64,000 nucleotides of DNA from Actinomycetota bacterium. GTDB lineage: Bacteria > Actinomycetota > Acidimicrobiia > Acidimicrobiales > Ilumatobacteraceae. The stretch lies in NCBI GenBank assembly GCA_005790505.1, contig SXUP01000019.1, positions 1 through 64,000 of the forward strand, written 5' to 3'. Numbering within the stretch: the stretch's first letter is position 1; the number at the start of each line of letters is the position of its first letter. Shown here in pieces: positions 43,113 through 53,228 of the stretch. The notes beneath the pieces are model-generated. The model was not told where the DNA came from, did no database searches, and saw only the letters and a list, made by a program, of their open reading frames with translations. The translations under genes were made by a program, and so were the position numbers.

Positions 43113-43346
43113 ATGAGTATTGACCGTGCACTTTTGGGCATTCTTGCCTGCCCCAAAGACAAGGGTGCTTTGTTTTACATTGAGGCTGAATCCTTTTTAT
43201 ACAATCCGCGACTCCATATGAAATATTCCGTGCGTGATGGAATCCCAGTGATGCTGATCAATGAAGCAGAGACGGTGACTGATGTGGAGAATGACCGCAT
43301 CATGAGCCTCGTTGCATCGGCTGGACTAAAACCCACCTTTGACTAG
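43113..43346 (+). CDS. Trm112/UPF0434-like small protein
   Basis: This 77-aa protein has the Trm112 family pattern (LLGILACPKDKGAL, then YSVRDGIPVMLINEA near the middle). Only one cysteine is present where zinc-binding members have several. Trm112 proteins activate methyltransferases in eukaryotes, and bacterial relatives are uncharacterised. It sits between manB and ahcY, the latter recycling the product of methyl transfer, which may be coincidental. Confidence 0.85.
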   Translation: MSIDRALLGILACPKDKGALFYIEAESFLYNPRLHMKYSVRDGIPVMLINEAETVTDVENDRIMSLVASAGLKPTFD

Positions 43347-43469
43347 TTCGTCAGTTAGCATTGAGGATTGTTCGGGCTGACTCGATCGGAGCCAGTAGGC
43401 CCCAGCCCGTTGACTAAAACGTGAAGTGCTTTCGGTCGCTTCGGTTCCACGCATATCAAAGGAGTTCTT
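43347..43469 (+). promoter_or_regulatory. ahcY leader with two potential hairpins and SD
   Basis: This 123-bp gap can fold into CGGGCT (43373-43378)/AGCCCG (43404-43409), enclosing a GGAGCC/GGCCCC hairpin, and a second hairpin, CGTGAAGTG (43420-43428)/CGCTT...CACG (43437-43451). GGAG at 43461-43464 is a good ribosome binding site. I see no conserved SAH-riboswitch core. Confidence 0.35.
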
Positions 43470-44918
43470 ATGTCAACATTTGCCACCCGTCGCGATTATC
43501 GCGTAGCCGACCTCAGTCTTGCTCCCTTTGGTCGCAAAGAAATTCACCTTGCGGAACATGAGATGCCAGGCCTCAGATCGTTGCGCAAGGAGTATGGCAC
43601 GATCAAGCCCCTCACTGGTACGAGAATTTCTGGTTCATTACACATGACGATTCAGACCGCGGTGCTGATTGAAACACTCGTTGAACTCGGCGCCGAAGTG
43701 CGGTGGGCAAGTTGCAATATTTTCTCCACACAGGACCACGCTGCGGCGGCAATTGTTGTTGGCCCTGAAGGAACAATGGAAGAGCCCAACGGGGTACCAG
43801 TGTTTGCTTGGAAGGGCGAAACACTCGAGGAATATTGGTGGTGCACTGACCAAATGATGACATGGCCAGATGGCAACGGACCAAACATGATCCTTGATGA
43901 TGGTGGCGATGCAACAATGCTCGTTCATAAAGGAGTGGAGTTTGAAAAAGCGGGAGCGGTTCCAGATCCAACAACTGCATCGAATCCCGAACTCGCAATC
44001 GTTCTCGGATTACTGCAACGATCACTCAAACAAGACCCCAAGAAGTGGACGACTATGGCAGCGGGTATCAAAGGAGTCACGGAAGAAACCACGACTGGAG
44101 TAAAACGCCTCTACAAGATGGCGGAAAAAGGAGAACTGTTGTTCCCGGCGATTAATGTCAACGACAGTGTGACAAAAAGTAAGTTTGACAACTTGTACGG
44201 TTGCCGTCACTCGTTGATTGATGCTATTAATCGAGCGACCGATGTGATGATTGCCGGCAAATCCGCCGTCGTCTGTGGTTACGGTGACGTGGGGAAAGGA
44301 TGTGCCCAAAGTTTGCGTGGTCAAGGCGCGCGTGTTGTCGTGACCGAGATAGATCCAATCAATGCATTGCAGGCAGCGATGGAGGGCTACCAGGTCAGCA
44401 GATTGGAAGATGTCATCGGCGACATTGATATTTTCGTAACGGCCACGGGTAACGAGGCAATCATCACTGCCGAGCACATGGACAAGATGAAACATAATGC
44501 AATTGTTTGCAATATCGGACACTTCGACAATGAAATAGACATGGCGGGATTGGCGCGTAGTGGTGCGACTCGTGATGAACTCAAGCCCGGCACCGACTTG
44601 TGGACATTCCCAGACGGTCACGCCGTTATCGTGTTGGCAGAAGGGCGGCTCGTAAATCTTGGTTGCGCGACGGGACATCCCAGTTTTGTAATGAGTTGTT
44701 CTTTTAGTAATCAGGTCATTGCTCAGATTGAGTTATTTAAAAACACAAAGAATTACCCACTAGGCGTATATGTGTTACCCAAGCATTTGGACGAAAAAGT
44801 TGCGATGGCTCATCTTGAAGCACTCGGAGTCAAATTAACCAAGCTCACCGACGAGCAGGCTGATTATATGGACATGAATCCAACCGGACCGTTTAAGACT
44901 GAGCACTATCGCTACTAG
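43470..44918 (+). CDS. ahcY: Adenosylhomocysteinase
   Basis: This 482-aa NAD-dependent enzyme splits S-adenosylhomocysteine into adenosine and homocysteine, removing the inhibitor of methyltransferases. [12 protein letters not shown] near the N-terminus, [13 protein letters not shown] (about residue 225), the [11 protein letters not shown] motif (about 270) and the C-terminal FKTEHYRY (catalytic Lys and Tyr) are all present. An insert of about 40 residues relative to short archaeal forms fits actinobacterial enzymes. The 3' end overlaps the convergent YczE-like gene by 26 bp. Confidence 0.96.
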   Translation: MSTFATRRDYRVADLSLAPFGRKEIHLAEHEMPGLRSLRKEYGTIKPLTGTRISGSLHMTIQTAVLIETLVELGAEVRWASCNIFSTQDHAAAAIVVGPEGTMEEPNGVPVFAWKGETLEEYWWCTDQMMTWPDGNGPNMILDDGGDATMLVHKGVEFEKAGAVPDPTTASNPELAIVLGLLQRSLKQDPKKWTTMAAGIKGVTEETTTGVKRLYKMAEKGELLFPAINVNDSVTKSKFDNLYGCRHSLIDAINRATDVMIAGKSAVVCGYGDVGKGCAQSLRGQGARVVVTEIDPINALQAAMEGYQVSRLEDVIGDIDIFVTATGNEAIITAEHMDKMKHNAIVCNIGHFDNEIDMAGLARSGATRDELKPGTDLWTFPDGHAVIVLAEGRLVNLGCATGHPSFVMSCSFSNQVIAQIELFKNTKNYPLGVYVLPKHLDEKVAMAHLEALGVKLTKLTDEQADYMDMNPTGPFKTEHYRY

Positions 44919-45534
44919 TTTTCTCTGGCAATTTGAACCAATTAATCGTGACATGGACTAGCGGACCGATCCCGAGGGCAAATACGAATGTCCCAAATCC
45001 AATTTGACCTCCCAGCAGCAATCCGATTGCTATAGCGAGGATTTCCACTAGCGTGCGCGCCAGACGCACACTGATGCCGAATCGTTGGTGCAATCCAACC
45101 ATCAGGCCGTCTCGCGGACCTGTTCCGAGTTCAGCGCCAATGTACAAACCACTGCCCACGGCAACCAAAATCATTCCAAGAAAGACGTAGCCGACTCGAA
45201 TCACCAAAAGGCGGGTTTCAGGCAGGAGATCTTGGGCAATGTTTTCTACCAGACCGATTTCCAGAGCATTCATGATCGTACCGATTCCTGGTCGTTGGCG
45301 AAGTGGAATCCAAAGCACCAAGATGCTCAACCCCACAATAATAATGATGGTGCCAAGTTCAATATCGGTGTGTTTAGAGATGCCTTGATGCAACATGTCC
45401 CAGGGGGCTAGTCCGAGTCCACCACAGACAAAACATGCGATTCCGATTCCAAACAAGGCCAGACCCGTCGCACATCGTGTGATGCGTTCAAAAAGTCTGT
45501 CTGCGAGTGGTCGATTGGCGGATGAATCCAGCAT
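44893..45534 (-). CDS. YczE/YitT-like integral membrane protein
   Basis: This 213-aa protein has five or six membrane segments and the family sequences [15 protein letters not shown] (about residues 39-53) and [17 protein letters not shown] (about 130-146), an internal duplication typical of YczE-like proteins. The function is unknown; some members influence lipopeptide secretion. Its ATG at 45534 shares the bases CATG with the start of the divergent phosphoribosyltransferase gene. Confidence 0.85.
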   Translation of the reverse strand: MLDSSANRPLADRLFERITRCATGLALFGIGIACFVCGGLGLAPWDMLHQGISKHTDIELGTIIIIVGLSILVLWIPLRQRPGIGTIMNALEIGLVENIAQDLLPETRLLVIRVGYVFLGMILVAVGSGLYIGAELGTGPRDGLMVGLHQRFGISVRLARTLVEILAIAIGLLLGGQIGFGTFVFALGIGPLVHVTINWFKLPEKTSSDSAQS

Positions 45535-46051
45535 GCACTTAAACAGTAGCGAGTGCGATGGTTTAGCGACTGCGCCATTCTTCTACGAAGGCGCAATAAG
45601 AACTCAAATTTTGAGGTTGAAGTATGCAAATCAGCGACCTATTGCACGGCAGTTGGCACGGTATTTGGTGATTCATATTCAGGAGCGCATTGGGGGTGTC
45701 GGATGTATCGTGACCTGGGCACCGACGCTTCAATCACATCGCCGCAAACGAGGCATCGATCAAGCCGAACTACTTGCTTGGCATGTTGCACGAGAGTTAG
45801 ATATGCCTTGTCGCGAATTGTTGATCAGATTGAACACTGAATCTCAAACAGGGAAATCTCGTGCCACGCGATTAGTTCAGCCGTTATTCAGGGCTCGTGC
45901 CCCGTCTGATGGGGCTGGTGTTTTGGTAATCGACGATGTCATCACAACTGGTTCGACGATGCGAGCTGCGACAGAGGCCTTCCGTCAGGTTGGTGTCTCA
46001 AAAGTATTTTGTGTGGCTGTTGCTAAGACGCGAGGAAGTAGGGCGACCTAA
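45533..46051 (+). CDS. ComF-like phosphoribosyltransferase lacking the zinc finger
   Basis: This 172-aa protein contains the ComF core: YEGAIRTQILRLKYANQRPIA at the N-terminus, the HRRKRGIDQAELLA helix, and the PRPP-binding loop VLVIDDVITTGSTMRAA (about residue 140). ComF proteins assist DNA uptake by an unknown mechanism. The N-terminal Cys4 zinc finger usual for ComF is absent, and no Cys-rich reading exists upstream. ATG 45533 is the only start near the homologous region; a GTG or ATG further upstream would overlap the divergent gene by more than 100 bp. Confidence 0.82.
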   Translation: MHLNSSECDGLATAPFFYEGAIRTQILRLKYANQRPIARQLARYLVIHIQERIGGVGCIVTWAPTLQSHRRKRGIDQAELLAWHVARELDMPCRELLIRLNTESQTGKSRATRLVQPLFRARAPSDGAGVLVIDDVITTGSTMRAATEAFRQVGVSKVFCVAVAKTRGSRAT

Positions 46052-46713
46052 AGTTGGGCCAGAAGACGAGTCTGGGCAATGGCGTCACTAGGGTCATCGT
46101 CCACGCGGATGCCGTACATTCCAAGTGCATTTGCGGCGTCAATATTGGGTTGCAGGTCATCCAGAAACGCGGTCCGTGAGGGAATTGCCCCCAGCCGATC
46201 CATCGTCAAATGATAAATCGCCGGATTCGGCTTGCGTAATCCGACTTCGTGGCTATCGACAACAGTGTCAAAGATCGCTTCAAAGTCCATTAACGACCAC
46301 CACGACTCCCTGAACTCACGCACATTATTTGTAAGCACTCCGATGCGGACATCATCGCTGCGCAATTCGTGAATCAGTTCCACCATCGGCTCACTTAAAG
46401 CAAAATTAAATGTGATGCCACTAGTTGAGGAAGATTCTGACGCGAGAGATTGAGTCACGGCAACGAGAGGCGTAATTCCTGATTCGATGATTGCATCGCG
46501 GGTCAGCCGCCTGCATTCTTCCATGGTTATTTCTCCACGCTCTACGCGGTGCCAAGGGTGATCAGAGTCTTGCCCGTATGGACCCATGATGATCTCAATG
46601 ACACGTGCTCGACTGGCTTCCGGAAAACGATTGGCAAAATCGGATGGTTTTCCGTTGCTCATAATGACGCCGCCCAGGTCGAATATGACGGTGTCAACCG
46701 TGCGTTGAGGCAT
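46048..46713 (-). CDS. HAD-superfamily hydrolase
   Basis: This 221-aa phosphatase-like protein has motif I FDLGGVI (the first Asp is the nucleophile, but the usual DxD second Asp is replaced by Gly, as in some HAD subgroups), motif II LTNN (about residue 125), motif III Lys in KPNPAIYH and motif IV FLDDLQPN. It resembles HAD-IA, epoxide hydrolase N-terminal-like proteins. The substrate is unknown. I chose ATG 46713, since the upstream TTG is weak. It converges on the phosphoribosyltransferase gene, with 4 bp overlapping. Confidence 0.85.
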   Translation of the reverse strand: MPQRTVDTVIFDLGGVIMSNGKPSDFANRFPEASRARVIEIIMGPYGQDSDHPWHRVERGEITMEECRRLTRDAIIESGITPLVAVTQSLASESSSTSGITFNFALSEPMVELIHELRSDDVRIGVLTNNVREFRESWWSLMDFEAIFDTVVDSHEVGLRKPNPAIYHLTMDRLGAIPSRTAFLDDLQPNIDAANALGMYGIRVDDDPSDAIAQTRLLAQL

Positions 46714-46790
46714 AAGAAACAAGTCTAGCGTTTATGATCCGCATGACCGAACTGTCTCGGCGAGTTGACGCCGATACAATGATTATCCAT

Positions 46791-49574
46791 ATGGCAATCC
46801 TTGATCGAGTCCTGAGAGCCGGTGAGGGTAAGCGTGTCAAGGCGCTACATGGGCTACTTCCCGATATAAATGCCCAAGCGGCAGCAATGTCTGCGTTGTC
46901 AGACGATGCGTTGAAAGGCAAAACGGCTGAATTCATTTCCCGTATTGAACGCGGAGAAGATCTCAACGATCTTTTGGTTGAAGCATTTGCTGTCGTGCGC
47001 GAAGCCGCCTCTCGTGTAATTGGACAGCGGCACTACGACATGCAACTCATGGGTGGGGCAGCATTGCATTTTGGATGGGTCGCAGAAATGAAAACTGGCG
47101 AAGGAAAGACGTTGGTCTCGACCCTGCCTGCTTACCTCAATGGGGTTTCCGGCAAAGGTGTGCACCTGGTCACGGTCAACGACTATCTGGCTCGACGTGA
47201 TGCCGAGTGGATGGGTCGAATACATCGCTGGCTGGGTTTATCAGTCGGACTCGTTGTTCCTGGTGCGCGCGAATCCTCCTCTGAAAAGCGTCGAGACTAC
47301 GCAGCGCACATCACCTATGGGACAAATAACGAATTTGGCTTCGACTATCTGCGTGACAATATGGCTGGCTCGCTAGAGGACAAAGTTCAGCGTGGACACA
47401 ATTTTGCCATTGTTGACGAAGTTGACAGCATCCTGATCGACGAAGCCAGGACCCCCCTCATAATCTCCGGGCGTCTTGCTGATGCGGCCAAGTTGTATTA
47501 CAGATTCGCTTCAATAGTACGAGTCTTGCAGCGCGACACTGACTACGAGGTAGAAGAAGATAAGAGGATTGTCGTTCCGACTGAAGCAGGCATCGAGAAA
47601 GTGGAAACTGAACTTGGTGTTGACAATCTGTATGACGAGGTACAGCAGAATCTTGTCCACCAATTACAGGTTGCGCTAAAAGCAAAAGAACTCTATCGGC
47701 GTGACAAGGACTACATCATTCAAGAAGGTCAAATAAAGATCGTAGATGAGTTCACCGGGCGCGTCCTCGAGGGTCGGCGTTGGAGTGAGGGTATCCATCA
47801 AGCGGTCGAGGCCAAAGAGGGTGTCAAGATTGAGGAAGAAAATCAAACTCTAGCGACGATTACTTTGCAGAATTATTTTCGCATGTATGAGAAGTTGGCA
47901 GGTATGACCGGTACCGCACAAACAGAAGCAGCTGAGTTGATGAACATATATGGTCTGCAAGTTGTCCCGATTCCGACAAATAGACCCCTCATTCGCCAGG
48001 ATTTTGCTGACTTGATTTACAAGACTGAAGCATCAAAATTTGAAGCAGTCGTCGACGATATTGTCGAGCGTCACTCCAAGGGACAACCAATTCTTATCGG
48101 GACAATCAGTGTTGAAAAGAGCGAGATGCTCGCCCGGCAACTTACCAAGCGGGGTGTTGCCCATGAAGTTTTGAATGCCAAGCAACACTCTCGTGAAGGA
48201 GCAATCGTCGCCCAAGCAGGTCGTAGGGGTTCGGTGACTGTCGCGACCAATATGGCGGGACGAGGTGTTGACATTTTGTTGGGTGGAAATCCTGAGGGAC
48301 TGGCGTTGCAACAGTTGATTGGTGAAGGCATTGATGCCGATCTGGTTATCAATGAGTTTGAACTCCCCGTAACGCTTGATCAAATGAGTGATGAGTTTCG
48401 CTCTGCGAGGGCCGTTGCGCTGGCACGTCTTGCCGAACTAACCCAAAAATTCAAAGATCAATGCACGGCTGAGGGTGATGAAATACGAGCACTGGGTGGC
48501 GTCTATGTTCTCGGAACCGAGCGTCATGAGAGTCGCCGAATTGATAATCAGTTGCGAGGACGCTCTGGCCGTCAAGGCGATCCCGGAGAGAGTCGTTTCT
48601 ACTTGAGTCTTGACGATGAACTTATGCGATTGTTCGCGACTGGTGCATTGAGTTGGGTGATGGGGCGGGCCTTGCCCGATGATGAGGCCATCGAAGCAAA
48701 AATGGTGACCAAAGCAATCGAACGTGCTCAAACGACGGTGGAACAACGAAATGGTGAGATTCGCAAGAATGTCCTTAAATATGACGAAGTAATGAACGAA
48801 CAACGCAAGGTCATTTACAAACGTCGTGACCAGATTCTTGACGGGCAAGATCTCAAAATAGAGGCCCTTGACTATTTGGTGGAGGCTGTTGACTCGTTGA
48901 TCCAGGCCTATTGCGTTTCAGAGGCAAATGATGAATGGGATTTAGAGGGTCTTGAACTAGAACTTCACTCCTATTGGCCAACAGAAATAACGATCACCCA
49001 TCTTGAAGCATGCGCGGATACTGACGAAATGTATGACGTTGTTATGGCAGATGCTTCAGCGCACTATGCGCGGCGCGAGACGGAACTTGGTGTCGAGGCG
49101 ATGCGCTCCGTCGAGCGGCAAGTGATGTTACGCATTATTGATCAGCGCTGGCGTGAGCATCTCGAAGAAATGGATTATCTGCAAGAAGGAATCAACCTGC
49201 GAGCAATTGGTCAAAAAGATCCTTTATCTGAATGGCAGCGTGAGGGCTTCGAGATGTTCGGCACGATGATGAAGGGAATTGCCCAAGATTTTGTCAAATA
49301 CATCATGCATGTGCAGGTGGTCCGAGATGCTGGGGCTGGCATGCAGATGCATAATGTTCAAGAACTTTCCAGTGACAATGTTGAAATTGATGGTTTTACC
49401 GCAGTCGCCAATGATCAAGATGTTGATCCAGCCTTTTTGGCTGCGCGAGAAGCATTAGAGCCTGTTCAAAAGACTGTCAGGAAGGACGCATCTGACTGGT
49501 CAAATACCCCTCGCAATGCTCCTTGCCCTTGTGGATCGGGGCGCAAATACAAAATGTGTCACGGCACGGCCTAG
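46791..49574 (+). CDS. secA: Preprotein translocase ATPase SecA
   Basis: This 927-aa motor drives protein export through SecYEG. It begins AILDRVLRAGEGKRVK, like other SecAs, then has Walker A MKTGEGKT (about residue 100), DEVDSILIDEART (about 208), the preprotein cross-linking domain, the second nucleotide domain (TNMAGRGVDI) and a C-terminal zinc motif PCPCGSGRKYKMCHG for SecB or ribosome contact. The open frame reaches ATG 46734; I prefer 46791 because homology starts there. It leads secA-prfB. Confidence 0.95.
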   Translation: MAILDRVLRAGEGKRVKALHGLLPDINAQAAAMSALSDDALKGKTAEFISRIERGEDLNDLLVEAFAVVREAASRVIGQRHYDMQLMGGAALHFGWVAEMKTGEGKTLVSTLPAYLNGVSGKGVHLVTVNDYLARRDAEWMGRIHRWLGLSVGLVVPGARESSSEKRRDYAAHITYGTNNEFGFDYLRDNMAGSLEDKVQRGHNFAIVDEVDSILIDEARTPLIISGRLADAAKLYYRFASIVRVLQRDTDYEVEEDKRIVVPTEAGIEKVETELGVDNLYDEVQQNLVHQLQVALKAKELYRRDKDYIIQEGQIKIVDEFTGRVLEGRRWSEGIHQAVEAKEGVKIEEENQTLATITLQNYFRMYEKLAGMTGTAQTEAAELMNIYGLQVVPIPTNRPLIRQDFADLIYKTEASKFEAVVDDIVERHSKGQPILIGTISVEKSEMLARQLTKRGVAHEVLNAKQHSREGAIVAQAGRRGSVTVATNMAGRGVDILLGGNPEGLALQQLIGEGIDADLVINEFELPVTLDQMSDEFRSARAVALARLAELTQKFKDQCTAEGDEIRALGGVYVLGTERHESRRIDNQLRGRSGRQGDPGESRFYLSLDDELMRLFATGALSWVMGRALPDDEAIEAKMVTKAIERAQTTVEQRNGEIRKNVLKYDEVMNEQRKVIYKRRDQILDGQDLKIEALDYLVEAVDSLIQAYCVSEANDEWDLEGLELELHSYWPTEITITHLEACADTDEMYDVVMADASAHYARRETELGVEAMRSVERQVMLRIIDQRWREHLEEMDYLQEGINLRAIGQKDPLSEWQREGFEMFGTMMKGIAQDFVKYIMHVQVVRDAGAGMQMHNVQELSSDNVEIDGFTAVANDQDVDPAFLAAREALEPVQKTVRKDASDWSNTPRNAPCPCGSGRKYKMCHGTA

Positions 49575-49586
49575 AAAGCTCCCACG

Positions 49587-50687
49587 ATGCGCGATTTCAG
49601 TACGGATTTGCGAGAAATTGCTCGTCGGTTGGCTGAAGCGAGTGATTATCTAAGGGTGAACGAGATGAGAACCCGTCTCGTCGAATTAGAAGGACAAATT
49701 TCTCAGCCCGATCTTTGGAATGACCAAGATTTAGCCAAAAGCGTCAACGCCGAGTATTCCAACACCAAGTCTGATCTGGATGAGTACGACTTGCTGAGAG
49801 CCCAATTAGATGATTTAGAGGTGCTTCATCAACTTTCTCGCGAGGAACAAGACGAGGCACACGAGCAAGAAATTAAAGAAGGCATTGCTGGCCTTGGAAG
49901 AAGTTTGTCGAAACTTGAGTTGCGAAGCTTGTTTACGGAAGAACATGACGAAGCGAATGCAATAGTGCAAATCAACACGAAAGATGGGGGAGTGGACGCT
50001 CAGGATTGGTCGGAACTATTGCTTCGTATGTACACCCGTTGGGCGGAACGGCGCGGTTTCACACTCGAACTAGAAAATATCAGTCCCGGCACGGAAGCCG
50101 GAATAATGTCTGCAGAATTCACAATAAAAGGTAGATATGCCTATGGCCTGATGAGGTCAGAGCGCGGAGCACATCGACTTGTGCGCATCAGTCCATTTGA
50201 CAATCAAGGTCGTCGCCAGACGAGTTTCAGTTTGATTCAGGTGTGGCCTGAAATAGACGAACCAAACATTGAGATCAATGAGAGTGACATTCGCATGGAG
50301 GTCTTCCGCGCGTCAGGAGCAGGAGGTCAGCATGTGAACAAGACATCATCTGCTGTACGTCTTATTCATGAACCAACAGGTTTGGTGACTTCCTCACAGG
50401 AGGAAAGAAGCCAGTTGCAGAATCGCGAAAAAGCACTGCACCGCCTCAAAGCCATGATTGCGGTTCGTGCTGAAGAAGAAAGGCTCGTCGAGCGAGATCG
50501 GATTGCAGGTAAACCAGCGCACATCGGATGGGGAAGTCAAATTCGCTCCTATGTTTTGCAGCCCTATCAAATGGTCAAGGATGTGCGGACAGAAATTGAA
50601 TCAGGCAATGTTGCGAGCGTCTTAGATGGTGATTTAGATGATTTTATGGAAGGATTTCTGCGTTGGCGCCGTTCTGGTGGTGAGTAA
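49587..50687 (+). CDS. prfB: Peptide chain release factor 2
   Basis: This 366-aa factor terminates translation at UGA and UAA. It has the RF2 anticodon-like tripeptide SPF in RISPFDNQG (about residue 208) and the catalytic GGQ in GAGGQHVNKT (about 246). Unlike the E. coli gene it is read in one frame, with no in-frame UGA or CUUUGA slippery site, as is usual for actinobacteria. It follows secA after 12 bp. Confidence 0.95.
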   Translation: MRDFSTDLREIARRLAEASDYLRVNEMRTRLVELEGQISQPDLWNDQDLAKSVNAEYSNTKSDLDEYDLLRAQLDDLEVLHQLSREEQDEAHEQEIKEGIAGLGRSLSKLELRSLFTEEHDEANAIVQINTKDGGVDAQDWSELLLRMYTRWAERRGFTLELENISPGTEAGIMSAEFTIKGRYAYGLMRSERGAHRLVRISPFDNQGRRQTSFSLIQVWPEIDEPNIEINESDIRMEVFRASGAGGQHVNKTSSAVRLIHEPTGLVTSSQEERSQLQNREKALHRLKAMIAVRAEEERLVERDRIAGKPAHIGWGSQIRSYVLQPYQMVKDVRTEIESGNVASVLDGDLDDFMEGFLRWRRSGGE

Positions 50688-50738
50688 TCGCCCAGAATCT
50701 CTTTATCTCTGAATCCGCTGATAGGTTTTTATCTTCGT

Positions 50739-51416
50739 ATGATTCGTTTTGAAAATGTCACAAAGATGTACGGAAATGATGTTGCCGCGATTCGCGAGGC
50801 ATCATTTGATGTACCCAAAGGAGAATTCGTTTTTCTCGTCGGCCCATCGGGCTCGGGAAAATCAACTCTGTTGCGGTTGATGAATCGGCAAGAGCGTCCA
50901 GAGCGTGGAACGGTGTGGGTTGCGGGGGCAAACATCAACGAACTTGCAGACTCGCGTGTCCCATATTTGCGGCGTGGGATGGGCAATGTTTTCCAAGATT
51001 ACAAGTTGCTCCTGAACAAGACAGTTTTTGAAAACGTAGCATTCAGTTTGCAAGTCATTGGAAGACCAAAGCACGTGATTCGTCAACAGGTTCCACAGGT
51101 TCTTGAACTTGTCGGACTAGCAGATAAAGAAGACCGTCTACCATCCCAGTTATCGGGTGGAGAGCAGCAGCGTGTCTCAATCGCAAGGGCATTCGTGAAT
51201 CGTCCACTCATTTTGCTTGCTGACGAGCCCACCGGAAACCTTGATCCCGGTACGGGGGAAGAAATCATGTCGCTACTTGATGCGATCAATCGCACTGGAA
51301 CCACCGTGGTGATGGCAACTCATGATCATCGAGTCGTCAATGCAATGCGTCGACGAGTAATCCAACTAGATCGTGGTGTGGTTGTTCGAGATCAAGAGAG
51401 AGGGGTATACGAATAA
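50739..51416 (+). CDS. ftsE: Cell division ATP-binding protein FtsE
   Basis: This 225-aa ABC ATPase works with FtsX at the septum to activate cell-wall hydrolases. Walker [10 protein letters not shown] (about residue 35), the Q-loop FQDYKLL, the signature LSGGEQQR (about 136) and Walker B LILLADEP are complete. It overlaps ftsX by one base (TAATG). The 51-bp upstream gap contains no good Shine-Dalgarno sequence. Confidence 0.95.
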   Translation: MIRFENVTKMYGNDVAAIREASFDVPKGEFVFLVGPSGSGKSTLLRLMNRQERPERGTVWVAGANINELADSRVPYLRRGMGNVFQDYKLLLNKTVFENVAFSLQVIGRPKHVIRQQVPQVLELVGLADKEDRLPSQLSGGEQQRVSIARAFVNRPLILLADEPTGNLDPGTGEEIMSLLDAINRTGTTVVMATHDHRVVNAMRRRVIQLDRGVVVRDQERGVYE

Positions 51417-52321
51417 TGTTCGCTCGTATCTCGTACGCCTTCCGCGAAACAATCGCAAGTTTTCGCCGCAATGTCACGCTTTCCGCCGCGGCTATATTGA
51501 CCTCGGCAGTATCACTTTTACTGGTCGGTACAACTTTTTTAATTCAGCGCGCCTTTGACAATCTCCTCGTGCAGTGGCGAGGTGATGTGGGGATGATTGT
51601 CTTTGTCAGACCTGATGTAAGTGAAGAGCAACTTAGTTTTATAAAGCAAACCCTAGAGGCGCAGCCAAACGTAATCAATGTTGAAAAACTTGATTATCTG
51701 GATCGTGCGGCCAGTTTTGAAGAAGCGAAGCGCGTTTTTGCAGGGGATCGAACCACCCTGAGTTTGTTGAGTGTCGAAACAATTCCTTCGCAATTTAAAG
51801 TTGTTCCCGTGACCACTGACCCCACTTTGGTGAGGGGGCTGGCTGATCAATATCGCAATCTGCCCGGGGTTCAAGGTGTCGCACTAGCCGAAGATGAGTT
51901 TGAGGTCATCTCCACGATGTCTGATTTTGTCCGAAGTGTGACTATCACCATGTCATTGATCCTGTTGGGAGTAGCAGTCACCCTGATTTGGAATACGATT
52001 CGCACTGCGATGGTGGCACGTCGCAACGAAATTGAAGTCATGAAACTTGTGGGTGCTACGAACTGGTTTATTCGAATACCGTTCATTCTTGAAGGACTGA
52101 TACAGGGAATATTTGGGGCGATTGTGTCGTGTGGTGGGTTGTGGGTACTCAATCGTGCTTGGACCAGCGGAGTCGCCGGCTTCAAAGCAGGAACTGGCGT
52201 CAGTTCTTTGGTAGTGCCGGGGTCCTATGTCAGCGGAGTGATGATTATTCTTTTGGTCGTCGGAGCATTAGCCGGAAGTATCGGATCCGGTATCGCTGCA
52301 AGTAAATTCCTTGATGTTTAG
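51416..52321 (+). CDS. ftsX: Cell division membrane protein FtsX
   Basis: This 301-aa protein has four membrane segments: about residues 21-43, 170-195, 221-245 and 268-295. A large extracytoplasmic loop (about 45-165) between the first two recruits wall hydrolases in relatives. The IRTAMVARRNEIEVMKLVGATNWFIRIPF stretch is the cytosolic coupling region facing FtsE and is diagnostic for FtsX/MacB-type permeases. It is translationally coupled to ftsE. Confidence 0.93.
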   Translation: MFARISYAFRETIASFRRNVTLSAAAILTSAVSLLLVGTTFLIQRAFDNLLVQWRGDVGMIVFVRPDVSEEQLSFIKQTLEAQPNVINVEKLDYLDRAASFEEAKRVFAGDRTTLSLLSVETIPSQFKVVPVTTDPTLVRGLADQYRNLPGVQGVALAEDEFEVISTMSDFVRSVTITMSLILLGVAVTLIWNTIRTAMVARRNEIEVMKLVGATNWFIRIPFILEGLIQGIFGAIVSCGGLWVLNRAWTSGVAGFKAGTGVSSLVVPGSYVSGVMIILLVVGALAGSIGSGIAASKFLDV

Positions 52322-52352
52322 TTGCGTTTCGTTGTTGGCAATCTCTCGTCGC

Positions 52353-52358
52353 TAGTCT
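52353..52358 (+). promoter_or_regulatory. -10 hexamer of the enoyl-CoA hydratase gene (leaderless)
   Basis: TAGTCT is 6 nt before ATG 52365, at the end of the 43-bp gap after ftsX. Confidence 0.5.
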
Positions 52359-52364
52359 GCAAAG

Positions 52365-53225
52365 ATGAACTATCAAGAAATTTTGTTCGAAGTGTCGGAC
52401 AACATTGCCACAATTACATTGAATCGACCAGACAAATTGAATGCATTTACCAACACGATGATGCGTGAGGTTATTTCTGCTTTTGATGCCACGGATGTTG
52501 ATGATGAGGTAAGGGCTGTCATCGTGACTGGTAGTGGTCGCGGCTTCTGCGCTGGGGCAGATTTGTCGGCAGGGGGTGACACTTTCTCGGGCGGTGGAAG
52601 TGATGTCGCCACCAAACAGGGTGTTCCCCGCGATGGTGGGGGGCTCGTGGCGTTGCGAATTTTTGAGAGCCTCAAGCCAGTGATTGGGGCGATCAATGGT
52701 GCAGCGGTTGGTGTTGGCGCCACAATGACATTGCCGATGGATATTCGTATGTCAAGTGATAGCGCTAAATTTGGTTTTGTTTTTGCCAAACGGGGAATCG
52801 TTCCAGAGGCCTGCTCTTCATTTTTCTTGCCACGCATCGTGGGAATTTCTCAAGCAACTGAGTGGGTCTTCACAGGCAGAGTTTTTGAAGCAGAGGAAGC
52901 CAAAAATGCTGGCCTGATCCGAAGTGTGCATGCACCAAACGACCTTATTCCGGCAGCTCGCGCTCTGGCTGGCGAAATTGTTGCAAATACCTCTCCTGTG
53001 TCCGTAGCTGTTTCGCGCCGAATGTTGTGGCGCATGCTTGGCGCGTCACATCCAATGGAGGCTCATCGCGTGGATTCGCGTGGCATAAAAGAGCGTGGTG
53101 GCAGTCGTGACTCACGGGAGGGAGTCATGAGTTTCTTGGAGAAAAGAAGTGCCGTGTTTCCGGACAAGGTGAGTGACGGTCTGCCAGATATCTTTCCCGA
53201 CTGGGAAGAACCAAAGTTTTTTTAA
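52365..53225 (+). CDS. Enoyl-CoA hydratase/isomerase family protein
   Basis: This 286-aa crotonase-fold protein has the oxyanion-hole segments GRGFCAGADLS (about residue 59) and GAINGAAVGVGATMTLPMDIRMSS (about 106). A Glu in FVFAKRGIVPEACSS (about 147) is the likely catalytic residue. It probably hydrates enoyl-CoA thioesters in beta-oxidation. The Gly-rich insert at about 68-80 (AGGDTFSGGGSD) is longer than usual. The gene is followed after 3 bp by glbO, so the two are probably co-transcribed. Confidence 0.88.
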   Translation: MNYQEILFEVSDNIATITLNRPDKLNAFTNTMMREVISAFDATDVDDEVRAVIVTGSGRGFCAGADLSAGGDTFSGGGSDVATKQGVPRDGGGLVALRIFESLKPVIGAINGAAVGVGATMTLPMDIRMSSDSAKFGFVFAKRGIVPEACSSFFLPRIVGISQATEWVFTGRVFEAEEAKNAGLIRSVHAPNDLIPAARALAGEIVANTSPVSVAVSRRMLWRMLGASHPMEAHRVDSRGIKERGGSRDSREGVMSFLEKRSAVFPDKVSDGLPDIFPDWEEPKFF

Positions 53226-53228
53226 CAG

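Noticed and set aside
43347-43469. SAH riboswitch upstream of ahcY
   Set aside because: The position is right, but I could not find the conserved GAGGAGCG-type core; it is kept only as a structured leader.
49587-50687. Programmed frameshift in prfB
   Set aside because: The gene is one continuous frame and lacks an in-frame UGA with a slippery CUU near codon 25.
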